This document shows positions 27,101 through 32,981 of a stretch of 64,000 bases of DNA, piece by piece (within the stretch, counting starts at the first letter, position 1; each line of letters begins with the position of its first letter). The notes below the pieces were generated by a model. The model saw only the letters and a program-made list of their open reading frames with translations. It was not told the DNA's origin and did not search any database. A program made the position numbers and the translations under genes. Origin of the DNA: Gigantopelta aegis (Eukaryota; Mollusca; Gastropoda; Neomphalida; Peltospiridae); contig NC_054702.1 in the NCBI RefSeq assembly GCF_016097555.1, forward strand, positions 65,498,513 to 65,562,512. The letters run 5' to 3'.

Positions 27101-30100
27101 AAGGTCATTTGTCCCGTCTCCCTGAGGAGGATGCCAAATATATATCCTGAAAAGGGGCCCACACTGTTATTTGTGTTACAGGCCCCACGGATCCTTAAAC
27201 CAGTTCTGCTTGTATCCCCACATTGCCTCTGATGACTGAGTGTCTGGTTCACTGATCAGAGCTTACCATGTCCCACAACCACATTAGCCAATTGCTAATT
27301 TTTATACAAAATGGCCATAACATTCAGGCTAATAAAATTGTTTAAATTAGCCTTTTTTGTTTAATTTTCAAAAAAAAATACTGCATGTATCAAAACATTG
27401 GCTACAGCAATGTCTGTGTCGCCAAATATCAAACAATTAAGATGTGTGTCCAGGACAGTGCTTGAATCTTAATTTGACATGCAAATATGAACTGCGTCTA
27501 GAGAAGAAAATGAAATTTATTTTATGACCCCTCAGCACCTTCTTAATATATGGCTATTATTGGTTATACAGTGAAACCTCTCAAAACAGGACCCTCTGTA
27601 GACCAGAATTCCCTCAAAACCAGACATTTTTCACAGTCCCTTTATAAATATCTGTGCAGAAGAGAACCTCTCTAAACCAGATTCCTCTTAAAACGGACTT
27701 TGTACTTGGTCCCGAGGGTGTCCGGTTTAACAGAGTTTCACTGTATATGGTTATTTCAACACTTGTTCCAGATAGTGAGAAGAGGAAAATGGCTGTTACA
27801 TGTAGCTTACTCCTACCAAATAGCAAGAAGGAAGGAAATGTTTTATTTAACGATGCACTCAACACATTTTATATTTATGCTTATACTGCATCAGACATAT
27901 GGGTAAGGACCACATAGATATTGAGAGAGGAAACCCGCTGTCGCCATTTCATGGGATACTCTTTTCAATGAGCAGCAAGGGATCTTTTATATGCACCATC
28001 CCACAGACAGGATAGTACATACCACGGCCTTTGTTACACCAGTTGTGGAGCACTGGCTAGAACAAGAAATAGCTCAATGGGTCCACCGACGGGGATCAAT
28101 CCTAGACCGACCGTGCATTGAGCGGGCACTTTACCACTGTGCTATATCCCACCCCCAAATACAAAGAAGGGATCTCAATGTTATATGTACTTTAACAGAC
28201 CTAACCATTTATAGGGAGCTATCACTTCCATCACGCCACTGAGATTAGCTCCCTTTAATTAGCACATAAATCTTTGAAAAAAAAGAAAGTTTGACAAATA
28301 TCAATGCTCAATATGGTAATATCTTAAATGGCTCCCCATAATCAAGGTTAAAGGAGCAATTAACCACTTCCCTCTGTTTTATTTTCATAGTAAGGTCTAC
28401 TTTTCCACAGGCAAGACAGCACATTCCAAATACTTTGATATACCAATCAGTTGGCACTGATTGGGACTATAAAACAGAGCAATTCATAGGTGTCAGAAGA
28501 TGGCAGCAAATGGGGGAGGTGGGGCACTTGTTAAATGTGAGTTCATATTGTGCATAGTGTGGAGCCCCAGTTTCAGAGTTGGGGAGGCAGAGCCCCCCTA
28601 GCACCCCCCCCCCCCCCCATTTCTGACGCCTATGCAGTTCCACAAAAGACATTGGTCCCACATGACATCACACCGAAAATAAGAACACTGCTACTAAGCC
28701 GCATCCTTCCTCTGAAATGACATCAAAGGCTGTGGTATGTGTTATCCTATGTATGGGATAGTGCATATAAAAGATCCCTTGCTGCTAATCGAAAAGAGTA
28801 GCTCATGAAGTGGCGACAACCACATTTCCGGTGCCATATAACCGTAAACAAAATGTGTTGAGTGTGTCATTAAATAAACCATTTTCCTTTCTCTGAAATG
28901 TGTATCATGTACTTTTTTCACCTTTCACCTTTTCAGGTTCAAAGTTGTCATCACAACAATTATTAATATAGGCCCATCTATCATCACATATGGAGGTGTA
29001 ATTTTTGTAAGTAATTGTTTTCTTTCTAATAAATAAAAAGCTGTCTTTTAAGTGGGTTTCCTCTCACATTCTACAGACTAAATGACATAATTACTATATG
29101 TCACATATAGGGAATGCCTTTTTTCGTACTATAAAATTTCCAGCAAGTTATTTATTTCTGAGCCAATTGTTTTCTAAATTGCACCAAAAAAAGAAGTATT
29201 TTTTGTTATTTTCAAAAACACTTTTACTTTTCTTTTTACATCAAACCAAACTGAAATTATTTACAAAATTATTTGTGTGGGATGATGGGGTAGACTATAA
29301 CGGATTCATTTAGCCCAGTATGGTGTGTTAGTCTGACAGTAAGTTGTATGCAGCTGTTTCATTTGACATTGCTAACAAGAACCTTTAATTTTTTAAATTT
29401 GTAGGTGTTTTACTATTTCTTTGCCATCATTGGCATAGAGATCTTCCACGGGAAGATTCATTACTACGGTTATAACGAGTCGGTGGTGGAGGAGAAGAAC
29501 CTGTGGTGTGGGAACGCAGCTCTAAAGGACTCCATGTTCTACCGGTTCCACTACTGCAACAACAACTTCAACGACATCCTCAAGGCCTTCGTCCTGCTCT
29601 TCGAACTCACCGTCGTCAATCAGTGGCATGATATCCTTTCACGGTTTTCTTTTACTATACTTTGTTTACTTTTTTTTTATCATACAAATGTCACCAAAAA
29701 AAATTAAGTTTTTGGACATCACAAATATGGATGATGAGATGAATGGTGAAGCCGCAGTATTTCCATTTCGGTATGGGACTGCTTGACAGGTCCGTGCTCC
29801 ACGTTTGCTGTCAGTTGAGCTATCTCGGTATCACCCGAGCCAGGAGAACACGGAACCTGCAGTGCATGCTGGGTAATCATCCTCCATGAAGTGGGTGAAA
29901 TTCGGTGTATATGGCTGTACACCTACAAGTTGGTTATAGCGGGGAACTCACTCTGGGTTGGAGCCGGTACTGGCATGAAAAATCCCCCATTGCCTCAGGT
30001 GGGATATGAACCCAGTACCTACCAGCCTCAAGTCCGATGACAGAACCACTACACCACCGAGGCCGGTAATAAGGGCATAGCTAGGATTTTAATTTTCAAG

Positions 30101-32981
30101 GTGGAAGGGGATGAGAATTCTGTAACGGGACCTCTTGAATCACTAAGACCTGTCGGGTCAGGTGAAGGCTAATTCTCCTTCAGTAATCAAAAGTATCCCA
30201 GTGTTTGGTGTGAGATACAAAAACTCCATCTTTAAAGACAAAGTTAAAAATAGGTAATTTTGTTGTAAAATGATTAACAGTTATAGATACTTCATTTTCT
30301 GAATGAGATCGGGTCTCAGATGGGGGAGGGGGGGGGGGGGGGGGGGTCTCTGTTTATTGTCTTTAAAGCAATAATGTTTTTAAAATAATTACCCTTTTAC
30401 TAAATGTACAACAAAAATCATTCTGTGTAGTTTGTGGGCGGGACGTAGCCCAGTGATGTGCAGTCAGTCTAGGATCAATCCCCGTCGGTGGGCCCATTGG
30501 GATATTTCTCATTCCAGCCAGTGCATCACAACTGGTGTATCAAAGGCTATCCTGTCTGTGGGATGGTGCATATAAAAAATCCCTTGCTACTAATGAAAAA
30601 TGTAGCGGGTTTCCTCTATGATTGTGTCAAAATGACCATATGTTTGACATCCAATAGCCAATGATTAATAAATCAATGTGCTCTAGTGGTGTCGTTAAAC
30701 AAAACAAACTTCTTTCTATATAGTTAATATTTATTAGTTGTTTTGGTTAGCTCTGCTATGCCATTCATCAATTTGTCCAGCGTCTGTCTTCCATCAACTT
30801 TTCACTGGATTATTGGTAAACATTTAAACAAAGAACAATGTGTGATATATTTATATATCCTTGCTTTATGCATTATTGGGATTACTATGTTGTATTTGAC
30901 CATTTGTGGATGTCGAGGTGTTAAACCAGCCACATGGTTGTTCAGTCCATTTTCTTAACTCGTATCACTGCTGACATCAGGATTTGTCATGGTTACCCAC
31001 AAGGCAGCGCGGATCTACTTCTTCCTGTTTCATCTCACCTGTGTGGTCATTGTTCTCAAGTAAGTAAAGCAAATTTAAACTCTGTAATAATTAAACACTG
31101 GCGTAGGAAATGGGGGGGGGGGGGGGTTGCAGATATTTTGCTTTATATTTGCTTTATAATAGTGTAAAAGTGTAAATATAAGTGTGTGCCCCCCCCCCCC
31201 CCCCCCCCCTTTGGCACCTACCTACGCCACTGTTAAAGACATGTCTGATAATGATTTTACTTCCACTTGCCAGCATATTTACTGTATTAGAAAATTGTGA
31301 TAGTAGTTTTAAACTCTGTATCAATTAAAATCACATCTAATAAATGACTTGACTTCTGCTTCCAGCATATTCACTGCCTTCATCCTGGAAGCGTTCATCT
31401 TGGAATATTCTCTGCAGCGTGTACCCAAGATTGAGTCTCAGGTTGAAGCTACCATAAAGGAACTTGGTCTTGGGATTGGAGGGTATGTGTTTATCATATA
31501 CTATTGTACCCAGGCCCATACTCACACGGTGTATTAGCCGTATTGCACACACCACCCCGATGCACCCACAAGGTCCAATTTTGAAAAAGGTCCATCTTTT
31601 ACATGCCTTTTGTTCTTATTAAAAGTTATTTTGTAATAATGATGGGGAAACATATATTTGTTGTTTTTTAATATGAGCAAGATAGCATTTCAGTTGTATG
31701 CTTCAATTTTGGGGGTTTTTTGGGGGGCTTTTCTGTCAAATAATTGTTATACTTTTCCTTTGTTACACATAATGTAAATCATAAATTATAAAAATTTAGC
31801 AAAATCCAAAGAAGTGACATATTAGTGACATAAACTGAAATAAAGAGCTCAAGCATCATGTTCAATACTTTTGATCTATTTTGACTTTATGCAGATTACA
31901 GACAGCTGAATTTTAGTAGAAAATTGCAGACTGTACGTGCTAACGATTGTGGTTTGCTATCCATTTTGGTCTAATCAGTAGTATGTAACCATTGTTGTGT
32001 ATTCAGTTAATCACCGACAATTCAGTCACACAAATATTTTTCAGGACAGTCTGTTGTACGTCTCTTTAAATTTAGCGTCTTGTATGGCCTCGCTAACTTC
32101 GCTAAAGTTTTATGCTCGCAAACATTTCTTGATTTACAGTACCTTGAAATATATACTAAACTTTGAATGTTTCTTTCCAGGTCAAAGGTCAGAAGTAAGA
32201 GTGTGGTAGGTGACACTCTGGAACTGGTGGACAACGAACAGTTGCCAGAGTCACAAGACAGTCAAACAGATGGCGATGTTTCCGATACTGATAGCATTGA
32301 AGATTTCTCCAATGAAAAAGGACTCAAGTTTTTATTAAAAAAGCGAAGTAAGTTACATTTGAATTCTTTTTTAACAAAACCCACTACCTTCCTTGAATGA
32401 AGAATATGTCGTCATGGTAAACGTCATCATGTACAGCCACCAATCTATGAAGAGAACTTTAGCCGTCTTCGACCTTTTTTTGTCCCACACACCTCCTAAC
32501 AATAGTGGTTAGGGTCAAATTCAAAATGTTGTTATTCTGTATGTGATATATACAGATTTCTTGGGGTTGGGGGGCAGCTACTCAAAGGTCAAGGCCAACC
32601 TAGCCAGTCTTCAGCATTTGTAGTCAGTTTCTCCTCCAAGACTGTATGTCAGAAAAATATATTTTTTGTTACTTCAGGTTGTAAGAAGGTTGAGGTTAAC
32701 TTTATCCGACTTACCTTTGTTTGATATGTATTTTCAATATGTATTTTTGTGCATGGGTGTCATTTCATTAAACATTCATTCATTCATTTATTCATTAATT
32801 AACTTTATCCACTTATTCTATATTTTCTGCTACTTCAGGTCGTAAGAAGGTTGAGGTTCTTCTTCAGCAGATGTTTGAGGGTGAGATAGACCCGGAGGAT
32901 GAAGGTCCCAGTGGAAGACTGGATGATCTGTACCCTCACGACCCGCTTCCTCGCAAGATGACCTTGGAGGCCATCACATGA
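4370..32981 (+). CDS. TPCN3: Two-pore channel 3-like cation channel, complete, 19 coding exons
   Basis: Voltage-gated cation channel of the two-pore family: two six-helix repeats per chain, dimer forming one pore. TPC3 members conduct mainly Na+ at the plasma membrane or endosomes. I joined 19 exons by splice sites and phase; they give 819 codons with no internal stop. Repeat I: S1 ~99-115, S2 ~128-146, S4 with [10 protein letters not shown] ~195, S5 ~226-249, pore filter TTANDPDVM (279-287), S6 ~297-320. Repeat II: S1 ~450, S4 with R536, R539 and K542 ([11 protein letters not shown]), S5-pore ~552-645, filter VVNQW (642-646), S6 ~662-690 ending [10 protein letters not shown] lumenal or extracellular N-glycosylation site NES is at 596. 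The VVNQWHV filter and the linker after S6-I resemble TPC3 more than TPC1 or TPC2, from memory of those families. The start has purine at -3 and G at +4. Intron 15 is AT-AC and intron 6 GC-AG. Confidence 0.88.
4947..5029 (+). CDS. TPCN3: TPCN3 exon 2 (residues 60-87)
   Basis: Follows TTTTACAG. Encodes [20 protein letters not shown], the pre-S1 amphipathic region. Ends with phase 2 before GTGAGG; reading on would hit TGA at once, so the donor is needed to reach exon 3 in frame. Confidence 0.82.
5076..5320 (+). mobile_element. tRNA-derived SINE
   Basis: Head with A-box-like CACAGCCCAGTGGTAAAGC and B-box-like GGGATCAATCCC, then the core shared by the window's SINEs (GGTATGTGCTATCCTGTCTG, ATATAAAAGATCCC). 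The tail is degraded. Lies in TPCN3 intron 2. Confidence 0.8.
5521..5905 (+). repeat. Minisatellite, 64-bp unit, six copies
   Basis: Six head-to-tail copies starting at 5521, 5585, 5649, 5713, 5777 and 5841, each beginning TAACTTTATTAGGTACTC and ending with AACAGAGAGAAGC. Copies are nearly identical (AAGG/ACGG and TTTGG/ATATGG variants), so the array is young or homogenised. Within TPCN3 intron 2. Confidence 0.95.
6302..6580 (+). mobile_element. tRNA-derived SINE (second head type)
   Basis: Head TTGGGATCTAACTCAGTCAG differs from the GTAGCCCAGTGG type. The core and the AATTACCAAATGTTTGACAT tail region are shared. The 3' end is cut by the next SINE, which starts directly at 6582, so the two are joined tail to head. 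Confidence 0.7.
6582..6890 (+). mobile_element. tRNA-derived SINE, nearly full length
   Basis: Starts GGGGCAGGATGTAACCCAG, with GGTAAAGTGCTCGCTTGATG and a B-box-like GGGATCAATTCC, core GATCCCTTGCTACTAGTCG, and ends TTAAACAAAACAAACTTC (tail type A). A good reference copy for the family. Confidence 0.88.
6980..7100 (+). CDS. TPCN3: TPCN3 exon 3 (residues 87-127)
   Basis: After TTCTTCCAG; encodes [17 protein letters not shown] and [11 protein letters not shown], the first helix of repeat I, closing with KGWQWPLW. Ends before GTGAGT in phase 0. Confidence 0.92.
7300..7470 (+). mobile_element. SINE 3' part, tail type A
   Basis: Core from GCATATAAAAGATACC to the tail GTGTTGTTAAACAAAACAAAC. The head is missing. 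TPCN3 intron 3. Confidence 0.75.
7739..7935 (+). mobile_element. SINE 3' part, tail type A
   Basis: From CCAACCAGTGCCCCACAAC through GGTATGTGCTGTCCTGTC to GTGGTGTCGTTAAACAAAGC. Degraded, with internal deletions. TPCN3 intron 3. Confidence 0.75.
8135..8400 (-). mobile_element. tRNA-derived SINE, ACCGGCCTCGGTGG-head family
   Basis: Read on the minus strand it begins ACCGGCCTCGGTGGCGTAGT, has A-box-like GTGGTTAAGCC and a B-box-like GGTTCGCAGCC, and ends in a tail containing TTGGATATAAGCACGAAAAT. Body and tail differ from the GTAGCCCAGTGG SINEs, so this is a separate family. Near full length; related copies at 14328, 29915 and 57335. Confidence 0.8.
8735..8863 (+). CDS. TPCN3: TPCN3 exon 4 (residues 128-170)
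   Basis: After ATTGCAG; encodes [20 protein letters not shown] (helix S2) and the start of S3. Ends before GTAAGT, phase 0. Confidence 0.92.
9530..9655 (+). CDS. TPCN3: TPCN3 exon 5 (residues 171-212)
   Basis: After GTCAACAG; encodes [14 protein letters not shown] (S3) and [17 protein letters not shown] (S4 of repeat I, four Arg). Ends at AACAG before GTTTAT, phase 0. Confidence 0.92.
9868..11067. repeat. Long CATC tetranucleotide array, imperfect
   Basis: About 1.2 kb of CATC/CATA/CACC variants with a longer-range pattern: AAGCATATACCCACCCACAA recurs about every 170-360 bp (10089, 10267, 10428, 10859, 11006). The His/Pro/Ser/Ile-rich open frames here are by-products of the repeat. Fills most of TPCN3 intron 5. 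Confidence 0.97.
11068..11330 (+). mobile_element. SINE inserted in the CATC array
   Basis: GGGGCGGGCCATAGCCCCGT head, B-box-like AGGATCGATCCCC, core, and tail GTGTCGTTAAACAAACCAAAC. CATC repeat flanks it on both sides, so it landed inside the array. Confidence 0.88.
11339..11480. repeat. CATC array, continuation beyond the SINE
   Basis: Same imperfect CATC repeat as at 9868-11067, ending about 90 bp before TPCN3 exon 6. Confidence 0.95.
11569..11687 (+). CDS. TPCN3: TPCN3 exon 6 (residues 213-252)
   Basis: After GTTGCCAG; encodes [20 protein letters not shown] and the S5 helix of repeat I ([18 protein letters not shown]). The phase of exon 7 demands that it end at AAAAG before GCAAGT, a GC donor. 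No GT donor near the border keeps the frame. Confidence 0.88.
11681..11796 (+). repeat. Tandem repeat of the exon 6 GC splice donor, 35-36 bp, three units
   Basis: GGAAAAGGCAAGT occurs at 11681, 11716 and 11752, each followed by TGTCTACCATTCTTTG. A fourth partial unit ends GGAAAAGCTCAG. The first unit is the exon border itself; the other two are in the intron and keep the GC donor. The shifts of 35 and 71 bp are not multiples of three. Confidence 0.93.
11936..12064. repeat. Pure CATC microsatellite
   Basis: About 32 uninterrupted CATC units, unlike the imperfect array in intron 5. TPCN3 intron 6. Confidence 0.97.
12065..12340 (+). mobile_element. SINE with an internal AT microsatellite
   Basis: Core starts TGGTGGACCTGTTGAGCTAT and tail ends GTGGTTAAAGAAAACAAAGG. 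The middle holds (AT)n at about 12135-12188, expanded where other copies read GCATATAAAAGATCC. Head missing; abuts the CATC array. Confidence 0.75.
12546..12905 (+). pseudogene. LINE endonuclease C-terminal fragment
   Basis: Open frame of 119 codons resembling the end of an APE-type endonuclease of L1/Tx1-like LINEs: [29 protein letters not shown] and [18 protein letters not shown], where SDIH is the usual catalytic SDH-type motif. No upstream nuclease part and no reverse transcriptase follow. An isolated fragment in TPCN3 intron 6, on the opposite strand to the larger LINE at 17039-21110. Confidence 0.7.
12990..13033. repeat. Short CATC microsatellite
   Basis: About ten CATC-like units, 70 bp before TPCN3 exon 7. 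Confidence 0.9.
13101..13205 (+). CDS. TPCN3: TPCN3 exon 7 (residues 252-287)
   Basis: After ATTGTTTCAG; encodes the pore loop of repeat [19 protein letters not shown]. The filter reads T-A-N with Asp283 where TPCs usually have Asn or Phe. Ends AT before GTAGGT, phase 2. Confidence 0.92.
13290..13430 (-). mobile_element. SINE 5' fragment
   Basis: On the minus strand a tRNA-like head with GTAGAGTACTCACATGAG and a B-box-like GGTTCAAATCC, then CAACCAGTGCCCCATGACTT. Same head type as the copy at 49657-49975. Confidence 0.65.
13751..13937 (+). mobile_element. SINE 3' part, tail type A
   Basis: From CCAACCAGTGCACTATAAG through ATAAAAGATCCCTTGCTAC to GTGTTATTAAACAAAACAG. TPCN3 intron 7. Confidence 0.78.
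14093..14219 (+). CDS. TPCN3: TPCN3 exon 8 (residues 287-329)
   Basis: After TTGTTTCAG; encodes [17 protein letters not shown] and the S6 helix of repeat I ([19 protein letters not shown]). Ends before GTAGGC, phase 0. Confidence 0.93.
14328..14585 (-). mobile_element. tRNA-derived SINE, ACCGGCCTCGG-head family
   Basis: Reverse-oriented copy of the family at 8135-8400, from TCGTGCTTATATCCAATTAT to CCACCGAGGCCAGT. Confidence 0.8.
14672..14820. mobile_element. MITE-like repeat, TGGGCC...TTATAAAAC ends
   Basis: Left end TGGGCCAATTCTTATAAAAC and right end GTTTTATAAATACGGGGCCA pair imperfectly as inverted repeats. A related copy lies near 48052-48180. No coding content. Confidence 0.5.
15109..15232. 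mobile_element. Short MITE, GGGGCCTAATTCAC ends, copy 1
   Basis: About 124 bp. Begins GGGGCCTAATTCAC and ends GTGAATTAGGCCCC, exact 14-bp terminal inverted repeats. Interior includes CTTAGGCTCTGCTAGACAAC. TPCN3 intron 8. Confidence 0.75.
15262..15378. mobile_element. Short MITE, copy 2, inverted relative to copy 1
   Basis: Same element as 15109-15232 on the other strand, 29 bp away, so the pair forms a large hairpin. The right end is mutated (GTGAATTAGACCCA). Confidence 0.75.
15507..15708 (+). CDS. TPCN3: TPCN3 exon 9 (residues 330-397)
   Basis: After GAATTTTCAG; encodes [20 protein letters not shown] and the cytosolic linker between the two repeats. Basic cluster KRRR follows S6 directly. 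Ends ATCA before GTGAGT, phase 1. Confidence 0.92.
15754..15985 (-). mobile_element. SINE, reverse orientation, 3' two-thirds
   Basis: On the minus strand the core (GCACCTTGACTGGTGTAAC, ATATAAAAGATCCCTTGC) leads to the type A tail GTGGTGTCGTTAAACAAAAC. Head absent. Confidence 0.8.
16078..16205. repeat. Pyrimidine microsatellite (TCTG/TCTC)
   Basis: Imperfect CTGTCTCTCT run, then CTGGTCTGGTCTGTCTG and CCCTCTCCC. About 95 bp before exon 10, so it may act as an extended pyrimidine tract. Confidence 0.9.
16300..16444 (+). CDS. TPCN3: TPCN3 exon 10 (residues 397-445)
   Basis: After TATCTTCTAG; encodes [18 protein letters not shown] and ends ...CTQRIVRH, the linker before repeat II. Phase 2 before GTAAAT. 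Confidence 0.9.
16505..16600 (+). mobile_element. SINE core fragment
   Basis: Degraded core: ATATCAAAGGGTACGATATA, TGCCCTGTCTGTAGAAAAGT. No head or tail. Confidence 0.5.
17552..18582 (-). pseudogene. LINE ORF2 thumb and C-terminal knuckle
   Basis: Two blocks. The first, 17971-18582, includes [20 protein letters not shown] and [20 protein letters not shown], the typical post-RT segment of L1/Tx1 LINEs. The second, 17552-17752, includes [20 protein letters not shown] and a knuckle C-x2-C-x7-H-x4-C (PLCSFCKDE...HLVFDC). They are separated by frame breaks around 17760-17970. Confidence 0.75.
18890..19414 (-). pseudogene. LINE reverse transcriptase core
   Basis: Fingers and palm: [40 protein letters not shown], then [20 protein letters not shown]. 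The catalytic FADD lies a little further left (about 18920-18931, [12 protein letters not shown]) in another frame, after a slip at the T-run near 18985. The active-site residues are present but the frame is broken. Confidence 0.82.
20018..21108 (-). pseudogene. LINE APE-type endonuclease and linker
   Basis: Endonuclease start at 21108-20626: [20 protein letters not shown] (Asn of the first motif), IYCLQDVHF (in place of the usual QETH) and [13 protein letters not shown] [11 protein letters not shown]. The frame breaks at about 20640 just before the GDWN motif, which reads on in another frame. Linker 20018-20272. Confidence 0.75.
21628..23225. other. AT-rich non-coding segment, possible solo LTR
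   Basis: Begins TGTATAACGG and ends CTGTTACA (TG...CA). AT-rich, without coding capacity, and holds a SINE at 22396-22578. The ends resemble those of 25998-26815 (TGTATACAGG...CAGTTACA). No target duplication is visible, so a solo LTR is only a possibility. Confidence 0.25.
22396..22578 (+). mobile_element. SINE 3' part, tail type B
   Basis: GGCTGTCTGTGGGATGGTGC, AAGAGTAGCCCATGAAGTGG, then tail CCGTAAATAAAATGTGTTTA and CGTTAAATAAAATATTCC. Tail B differs from the AAACAAAACAAAC tail A. Confidence 0.82.
23370..23852 (+). mobile_element. SINE split by a younger SINE
   Basis: Outer copy: 23370-23510 (GTGCCCCATGACTGG ... GGTTTCCTCTCTCATGACC) resumes at 23784-23852 (CATATATCAGACACTAAAAA, GTCATTAAACAAATATTCC). 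The inner SINE and one copy of its target duplication lie between. Confidence 0.78.
23511..23767 (+). mobile_element. Younger SINE with target-site duplication
   Basis: Head CCGGCCTCGGTGGCGTCGTG joined to the shared core (GGCCATGGTTTGTGCTATCC) and tail type B (ATAACCGTAAATAAAATGTG), ending in a TTTC run. TCTCATGACCTACAAA is present directly before (23495-23510) and after (23768-23783), a 16-bp target duplication. Confidence 0.92.
23886..24050 (+). CDS. TPCN3: TPCN3 exon 11 (residues 445-500)
   Basis: After CATGTTGCAG; encodes S1 and S2 of repeat [21 protein letters not shown] and [20 protein letters not shown]. Ends TC before GTATGT, phase 2. Confidence 0.92.
24915..25300. mobile_element. 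hAT-type MITE
   Basis: Exact 15-bp terminal inverted repeats, TAGAGCTGAGCGGTA and TACCGCTCAGCTCTA. Flanking 8-mers TTATTCAG (24907-24914) and TTATTCAA (25301-25308) match at 7 of 8, the hAT target length. Interior is rich in GGTATCGGTATTTTT motifs; no coding capacity. TPCN3 intron 11. Confidence 0.85.
25397..25461 (+). CDS. TPCN3: TPCN3 exon 12 (residues 500-522)
   Basis: After TTTGTTCAG; encodes [20 protein letters not shown] (S3 of repeat II). Only 65 bp. Phase 1 before GTAAGT. Confidence 0.9.
25998..26815. other. AT-rich non-coding segment, possible solo LTR
   Basis: Begins TGTATACAGG and ends CAGTTACA. Contains a perfect 11-bp hairpin AAAGACCCGAC/GTCGGGTCTTT (26116-26142, 5-nt loop). 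AT-rich, no protein. Paired in style with 21628-23225; low confidence. Confidence 0.25.
26840..26921 (+). CDS. TPCN3: TPCN3 exon 13 (residues 522-549)
   Basis: After GTTTTTCAG; encodes [20 protein letters not shown], the S4 voltage sensor of repeat II, with R536, R539 and K542 three residues apart. Phase 2 before GTACAA. Confidence 0.93.
27567..27745. mobile_element. pogo/Tigger-like MITE
   Basis: TA-flanked inverted repeats: CAGTGAAACCTCTCAAAACAGG on the left, GTTTCACTG on the right with the matching inner part. About 175 bp. Ends of CAGTGAAAC type are characteristic of pogo/Tigger elements. TPCN3 intron 13. Confidence 0.75.
27825..28157 (-). mobile_element. SINE, full length, tail type B, reverse orientation
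   Basis: On the minus strand GGGGGTGGGATATAGCACAG head, GTGGTAAAGTGCCCGCTCAA, B-box-like AGGATTGATCCCC, core, and tail with CGTTAAATAAAACATTTCC. The best full-length copy of the head 1 plus tail B combination. Confidence 0.88.
28485..28634. mobile_element. Short MITE with CATAGGTGTCAGAA ends
   Basis: CATAGGTGTCAGAA at the left and TTCTGACGCCTATG at the right (13 of 14 paired). Flanks CAATT and CAGTT could be a diverged 5-bp duplication. Contains a C-run near 28604-28618. Confidence 0.6.
28724..28895 (+). mobile_element. SINE 3' part, tail type B
   Basis: AAAGGCTGTGGTATGTGTTA, ATAAAAGATCCCTTGCTGC, then CCGTAAACAAAATGTGTTGA. Ends 40 bp before exon 14. Confidence 0.8.
28937..29006 (+). CDS. 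TPCN3: TPCN3 exon 14 (residues 549-572)
   Basis: After CCTTTTCAG; encodes [20 protein letters not shown], the S4-S5 linker and start of S5 of repeat II. Phase 0 before GTAAGT. Confidence 0.92.
29098..29311 (+). mobile_element. CTATAGTCC-type MITE, diverged copy
   Basis: Shares TTATTTCTGAGCCAATTG, TTTTCTAAATTGCACC and CAAACTGAAATTATTTACAA with copies at 33413, 53513, 54717 and 58408. Terminal repeats are eroded (GACTATAAC at the right). Confidence 0.6.
29405..29630 (+). CDS. TPCN3: TPCN3 exon 15 (residues 573-648)
   Basis: After AATTTGTAG; encodes [14 protein letters not shown] (S5), the long pore turret with Cys607, Cys623 and N-glycosylation site N596-E-S, pore helix [12 protein letters not shown] and filter V643-N644-Q645. 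Ends CATG directly before ATATCCTTT, phase 1; no GT donor fits. Confidence 0.92.
29915..30068 (-). mobile_element. SINE 5' part, ACCGGCCTCGG-head family
   Basis: On the minus strand ACCGGCCTCGGTGGTGTAGT, TACTGGGTTCATATCCCACC, then ACTCTGGGTT-type body. Inside the AT-AC intron. Confidence 0.75.
30433..30715 (+). mobile_element. SINE, near full length, tail type A
   Basis: GGGCGGGACGTAGCCCAGTG head (internal deletion before GTGCAGTCAGTC), B-box-like AGGATCAATCCCC, core and tail GTGGTGTCGTTAAACAAAAC. Inside the AT-AC intron. Confidence 0.88.
30969..31059 (+). CDS. TPCN3: TPCN3 exon 16 (residues 648-678)
   Basis: Follows the AC acceptor at 30967-30968. Encodes [20 protein letters not shown], leading into S6 of repeat II. 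Ends AA before GTAAGT, phase 2. Confidence 0.9.
31098..31232. mobile_element. Short MITE with GGCGTAGG ends
   Basis: CTGGCGTAGG at the left, CCTACGCCACTG at the right, with long G and C runs just inside each end (about 31112-31127 and 31188-31210), which also pair. TPCN3 intron 16. Confidence 0.6.
31366..31482 (+). CDS. TPCN3: TPCN3 exon 17 (residues 678-717)
   Basis: After TGCTTCCAG; encodes [18 protein letters not shown], the end of S6 of repeat II, then a coiled-coil-like [16 protein letters not shown]. Phase 2 before GTATGT. Confidence 0.92.
32181..32347 (+). CDS. TPCN3: TPCN3 exon 18 (residues 717-773)
   Basis: After TTCTTTCCAG; encodes [18 protein letters not shown] and an acidic stretch, ending GLKFLLKKR. 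Cytosolic C-tail. Phase 1 before GTAAGT. Confidence 0.88.
32660..32706 (+). repeat. TPCN3: Duplicate of the exon 19 splice acceptor
   Basis: GTTACTTCAG followed by GTTGTAAGAAGGTTGAGGTT mirrors the true exon 19 border (CTACTTCAG then GTCGTAAGAAGG). The copies are 161 bp apart, and AACTTTATCC is also repeated around them. Use of this acceptor would give a short different C-terminus ending at a TGA soon after. Confidence 0.85.
32839..32981 (+). CDS. TPCN3: TPCN3 exon 19 (residues 773-819, stop)
   Basis: After CTACTTCAG; encodes [20 protein letters not shown] and ends [10 protein letters not shown] with TGA at 32979-32981. Acidic, probably helical C-tail. Confidence 0.9.

Larger units (their letters stand above)
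29631..30968 (+). other. TPCN3: U12-type AT-AC intron (TPCN3 intron 15)
   Basis: Starts ATATCCTTT, the exact consensus of minor-spliceosome AT-AC donors, and ends TCGTATCAC. Eleven bases before the end lies TTTTCTTAACT, a close match to the U12 branch site (TTCCTTAAC). Joining the exons at these points gives [18 protein letters not shown], matching TPC3 as I remember it, with codon phase kept. Voltage-gated Na+ and Ca2+ channel genes are known for AT-AC introns. It carries two SINEs. Confidence 0.9.

Noticed and set aside
29405..29707. Exon 15 frame running on to the stop near 29705
   Set aside because: Beyond 29630 the sequence is intron (ATATCCTTT donor); the extension has no similarity to TPC S6, whereas exon 16 does.
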